Shown: positions 6,876-8,991 of the stretch, piece by piece
Layout: each line of letters begins with the position of its first letter
Position numbering within the stretch: position 1 is the stretch's first letter
Origin: Candidatus Neomicrothrix sp. UBA4542
GTDB lineage: Bacteria; Actinomycetota; Acidimicrobiia; Acidimicrobiales; Poriferisodalaceae
Reading direction: 5' to 3'
Assembly (NCBI GenBank): GCA_002388005.1
Contig: DGLO01000065.1
Location: 1-8,991, forward strand
DNA length: 8,991 nucleotides
Notes under the pieces: model-generated
What the model was told of the DNA's origin: nothing
Seen by the model: the letters and a program-made list of their open reading frames with translations, nothing else
Databases searched by the model: none
Translations under genes and position numbers: made by a program

Positions 6876-6879
6876 CATC

Positions 6880-8991
6880 GTGACAGCGGTTCCGTATTTC
6901 GCGCTGATCGCTTCAGCGTTAGCGCTCGTTCTTGCTTACTACTTCGCTAAGACAGTCATGAAGGCGGACGAAGGTACCGATCTGATGAAAGAGATCGGCC
7001 AGGCTATCCGCGAGGGAGCAATGACTTTCCTCCGCCGCGAGTACCAGTGGGTTTCGATATTTGTGGTCGCAATGTTCGTGCTGCTGTTGGTGCTACCTAT
7101 CGACGGAAGACCCTCGGCTTCATTCGCGTACCTGATGGGAGCGTTACTGTCATCTGTCGCCGGCTTCATCGGAATGCGAATAGCGACCGCGGCCAACACC
7201 AGAACAGCAAACGCCGCCCGAGAAGGTGCTGCAAAGGCCTTGCCCCTCGCGTTCAAAGGTGGAGCGGTCATGGGCTTCACAGTTGCCGGCTTGGCGTTAT
7301 TTGGCATCTCCTTCAACTATCTGCTGTGGGTCACCTGGCTCGGTGTTGACAGCGCGTTTCAGGTTGTAGCCGCGTTCGGACTTGGCGCGAGTTCCATTGC
7401 ACTGTTCGCACGTATTGGCGGTGGCATCTACACCAAAGCGGCCGACGTTGGCGGCGACCTGGTCGGAAAAGTCGAGGCTGGCATTCCCGAAGATGATCCC
7501 CGCAATCCAGCTACCATCGCCGACGCCGTAGGCGACAACGTTGGCGATGTCGCCGGAATGGGTGCCGATCTCTTCGAGTCGTACGCCGGTTCGATAGTCG
7601 CCCCCATTGTGCTGGTGTCGCTGCTCCTGTCCGGAGTTTTTATAGAAGGGGACAAACTCCAAGTCTTCGGTGATTACGAATCGCTGTTGATGTATCCGAT
7701 TCTGATCGGAGCTCTCGGAATGATCGCGTCGATAGTCGGTGCGTTGCTTACTCGAGGAAGAGAAGGCCAGAGCCTTTCAACACAACTCCACACTGGCCAA
7801 TACGTCGCCATGGGCCTCACAATCATCCTCACTATCGCTGGCACTCTGTGGCTATTTGGTGGAGCGTCCAACCCTGATGGATCCGCCATTGTCCAAACAC
7901 CCATCTACCTCGCGTTGACCATCATCATCGGCCTGCTCGGTGGTTGGGCTATCGGGTTTGTATCGGAATATTTCACCTCCGAGCACTACAAACCCGTCAA
8001 AGGAATTGCAGAAAAAGCAGAAACTGGTGCGGCGACCGTCACCATTGAGGGCATCGCTCAAGGCAAACTTTCCACACTTCCGTCGGTCGCCGTCGTCGTA
8101 ACAATGATCGGACTTTCTTACTGGTTTGGTGGTGCGGCGTTCGGCCAAACGGGAGAGGTCATAGGGCTATACGGAGTGTCATTGGCCGCGATTGGCATGT
8201 TGGCAGTCACCGGAATCATCGTCGCGGTTGACGCGTACGGACCCATCGCCGACAACGCGGGCGGCATCGCTGAGATGGCTGAATTACCGCCCGAAGTTCG
8301 AGATGTGACCGACGGCCTTGATGCCCTTGGTAACACGACTGCGGCCGTCGCAAAAGGTTTCGCAGTTGGTTCCGCCGCAGTGACCGCCTTGGCATTATTC
8401 AAATCCTTCAGCCTCGCCGCAGGCTCAGAAGTCAACCTGGATATCAACGACACAGCGGTCACGATCGGTCTGTTTCTTGGAGCGATGACACCGTTCATCT
8501 TTGCGGCACTGACTATGTCGTCAGTAGGTCGAGCAGCCCAAGCCATGATTGTTGAAGTTCGACGGCAATTTGCTGAAATTCCGGGACTACGAGAAGGGCT
8601 ACCAGGAGTCAAGCCTGATAGTCGCCGCTGTGTAGACATTTCCACTCAAGCAGCTCTGCGCGAAATGCTTCTCCCCGGTGGACTAGCCATCGCATTGCCT
8701 CTTGTTATCGGATTTATCGACGTCAACGCCCTTGGCGGGTTCCTCGCAGGCGCCGTTGTCACAGGTTTCCTAATGGCGATCTACATGGCGAACGCGGGCG
8801 GAGCTTGGGACAACGCCAAGAAATACATCGAAGCCGGAGCACATGGGGGTAAAGGCACCGACGCACATGCCGCTGCTGTTGTTGGCGACACAATCGGCGA
8901 TCCATTCAAAGACACTTCAGGACCAGCCATGAACATCCTGATCAAGGTGATGACGATCGTTTCGTTGGTCTTCGTACCCGCATTTATCTGA
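6880..8991 (+). CDS. hppA: Membrane-bound ion-translocating pyrophosphatase, K+-dependent type, candidate Na+ pump
   Basis: This is a complete 703-residue protein (GTG start, TGA at 8989-8991) with the roughly 16 membrane helices of the family. It hydrolyses cytoplasmic PPi and pumps H+ or Na+ outward. The PPi/Mg2+ site is intact: GGGIYTKAADVGGDLVGKVE (residues 180-199), EDDPRNP (204-210), DAVGDNVGDVAGMGADLFE (215-233), and near the C-terminus DTIGDPFKDTSGP (670-682). In GNTTAAVAKG (484-493) the residues that set K+ dependence are Ala488 and Ala491. K+-independent H+ pumps have Lys and Thr there. The pump glutamate is Glu233, in DLFE, as in Thermotoga Na+-PPase. The plant H+-PPase position four residues on is Gly237. 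Together these point to a K+-dependent Na+ or Na+/H+ pump, but some K+-dependent bacterial H+ pumps cannot be excluded. The nearby nhaA fits a sodium role. The symbol follows the family name and does not imply H+ specificity. Confidence 0.95.
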   Translation: MTAVPYFALIASALALVLAYYFAKTVMKADEGTDLMKEIGQAIREGAMTFLRREYQWVSIFVVAMFVLLLVLPIDGRPSASFAYLMGALLSSVAGFIGMRIATAANTRTANAAREGAAKALPLAFKGGAVMGFTVAGLALFGISFNYLLWVTWLGVDSAFQVVAAFGLGASSIALFARIGGGIYTKAADVGGDLVGKVEAGIPEDDPRNPATIADAVGDNVGDVAGMGADLFESYAGSIVAPIVLVSLLLSGVFIEGDKLQVFGDYESLLMYPILIGALGMIASIVGALLTRGREGQSLSTQLHTGQYVAMGLTIILTIAGTLWLFGGASNPDGSAIVQTPIYLALTIIIGLLGGWAIGFVSEYFTSEHYKPVKGIAEKAETGAATVTIEGIAQGKLSTLPSVAVVVTMIGLSYWFGGAAFGQTGEVIGLYGVSLAAIGMLAVTGIIVAVDAYGPIADNAGGIAEMAELPPEVRDVTDGLDALGNTTAAVAKGFAVGSAAVTALALFKSFSLAAGSEVNLDINDTAVTIGLFLGAMTPFIFAALTMSSVGRAAQAMIVEVRRQFAEIPGLREGLPGVKPDSRRCVDISTQAALREMLLPGGLAIALPLVIGFIDVNALGGFLAGAVVTGFLMAIYMANAGGAWDNAKKYIEAGAHGGKGTDAHAAAVVGDTIGDPFKDTSGPAMNILIKVMTIVSLVFVPAFI

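Noticed and set aside
6753..6950. 65-codon + strand frame between the HAD gene and the pyrophosphatase
   Set aside because: It starts at a TTG directly after the HAD stop, is Cys/Arg/Pro-rich without a recognisable domain, and runs into the pyrophosphatase in another frame.
8118..8645. 175-codon antisense frame inside the pyrophosphatase gene
   Set aside because: It is fully antisense to a conserved gene, and its Ala/Ser/Thr/Pro-rich low-complexity translation is typical of a frame shadow.
1..8991. Insertion sequences, prophage, CRISPR array, tRNA or rRNA genes
   Set aside because: No transposase, integrase, terminal inverted repeats, repeat-spacer pattern or cloverleaf was seen. The window is filled with intact genes of ordinary families.

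Overview
The window holds seven protein genes, all on the + strand. The first is cut by the left edge and the last ends exactly at the right edge. Base composition looks to be in the mid-50s %GC. Three things suggest a member of the Actinomycetota, possibly a marine or freshwater Acidimicrobiia-like lineage: a MoxR-type AAA+/VWA gene pair resembling the mycobacterial Rv0958/Rv0959 pair (recalled, not searched), GTG starts, and two genes that appear to start without a Shine-Dalgarno site directly behind a -10 box. The taxonomic placement is an inference and has not been tested by search.

Left part (1-2888): the C-terminal 273 residues of a MoxR/Mg-chelatase-I-like AAA+ ATPase, then after a 29-base gap a 678-residue VWA-domain protein with an intact metal-binding MIDAS motif. 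Such pairs act as a chaperone-like ATPase with a metal-binding adaptor. The client of this one cannot be read from the sequence.

Middle (2921-4727): a TetR-family regulator with a plausible leaderless promoter, followed 23 bases later by a luciferase-like (LLM) flavin-dependent oxidoreductase with a strong GGAGG ribosome site. The pair looks like a small regulated catabolic or detoxification operon of unknown substrate. The LLM coding sequence contains two closely spaced hairpins.

Right part (4728-8991): an ion-transport block. An 82-base gap with an exact repeated 9-mer leads into a complete NhaA Na+/H+ antiporter. Its stop codon overlaps the start of a HAD-family phosphatase-like gene (ATGA). 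After a 127-base, potentially structured leader comes a complete membrane-bound ion-pumping pyrophosphatase. This pyrophosphatase carries the residues of the K+-dependent class (Ala488/Ala491) and its pump glutamate is at the Na+-pump position (Glu233). It is therefore a candidate Na+ or Na+/H+ pump rather than the K+-independent H+ pump I recall from Streptomyces. Next to NhaA, this suggests a local sodium-bioenergetics module and is the most interesting point in the window.

No RNA genes, insertion sequences, CRISPR arrays or convincing intrinsic terminators were seen, and no gene-free stretch exceeds 130 bases.
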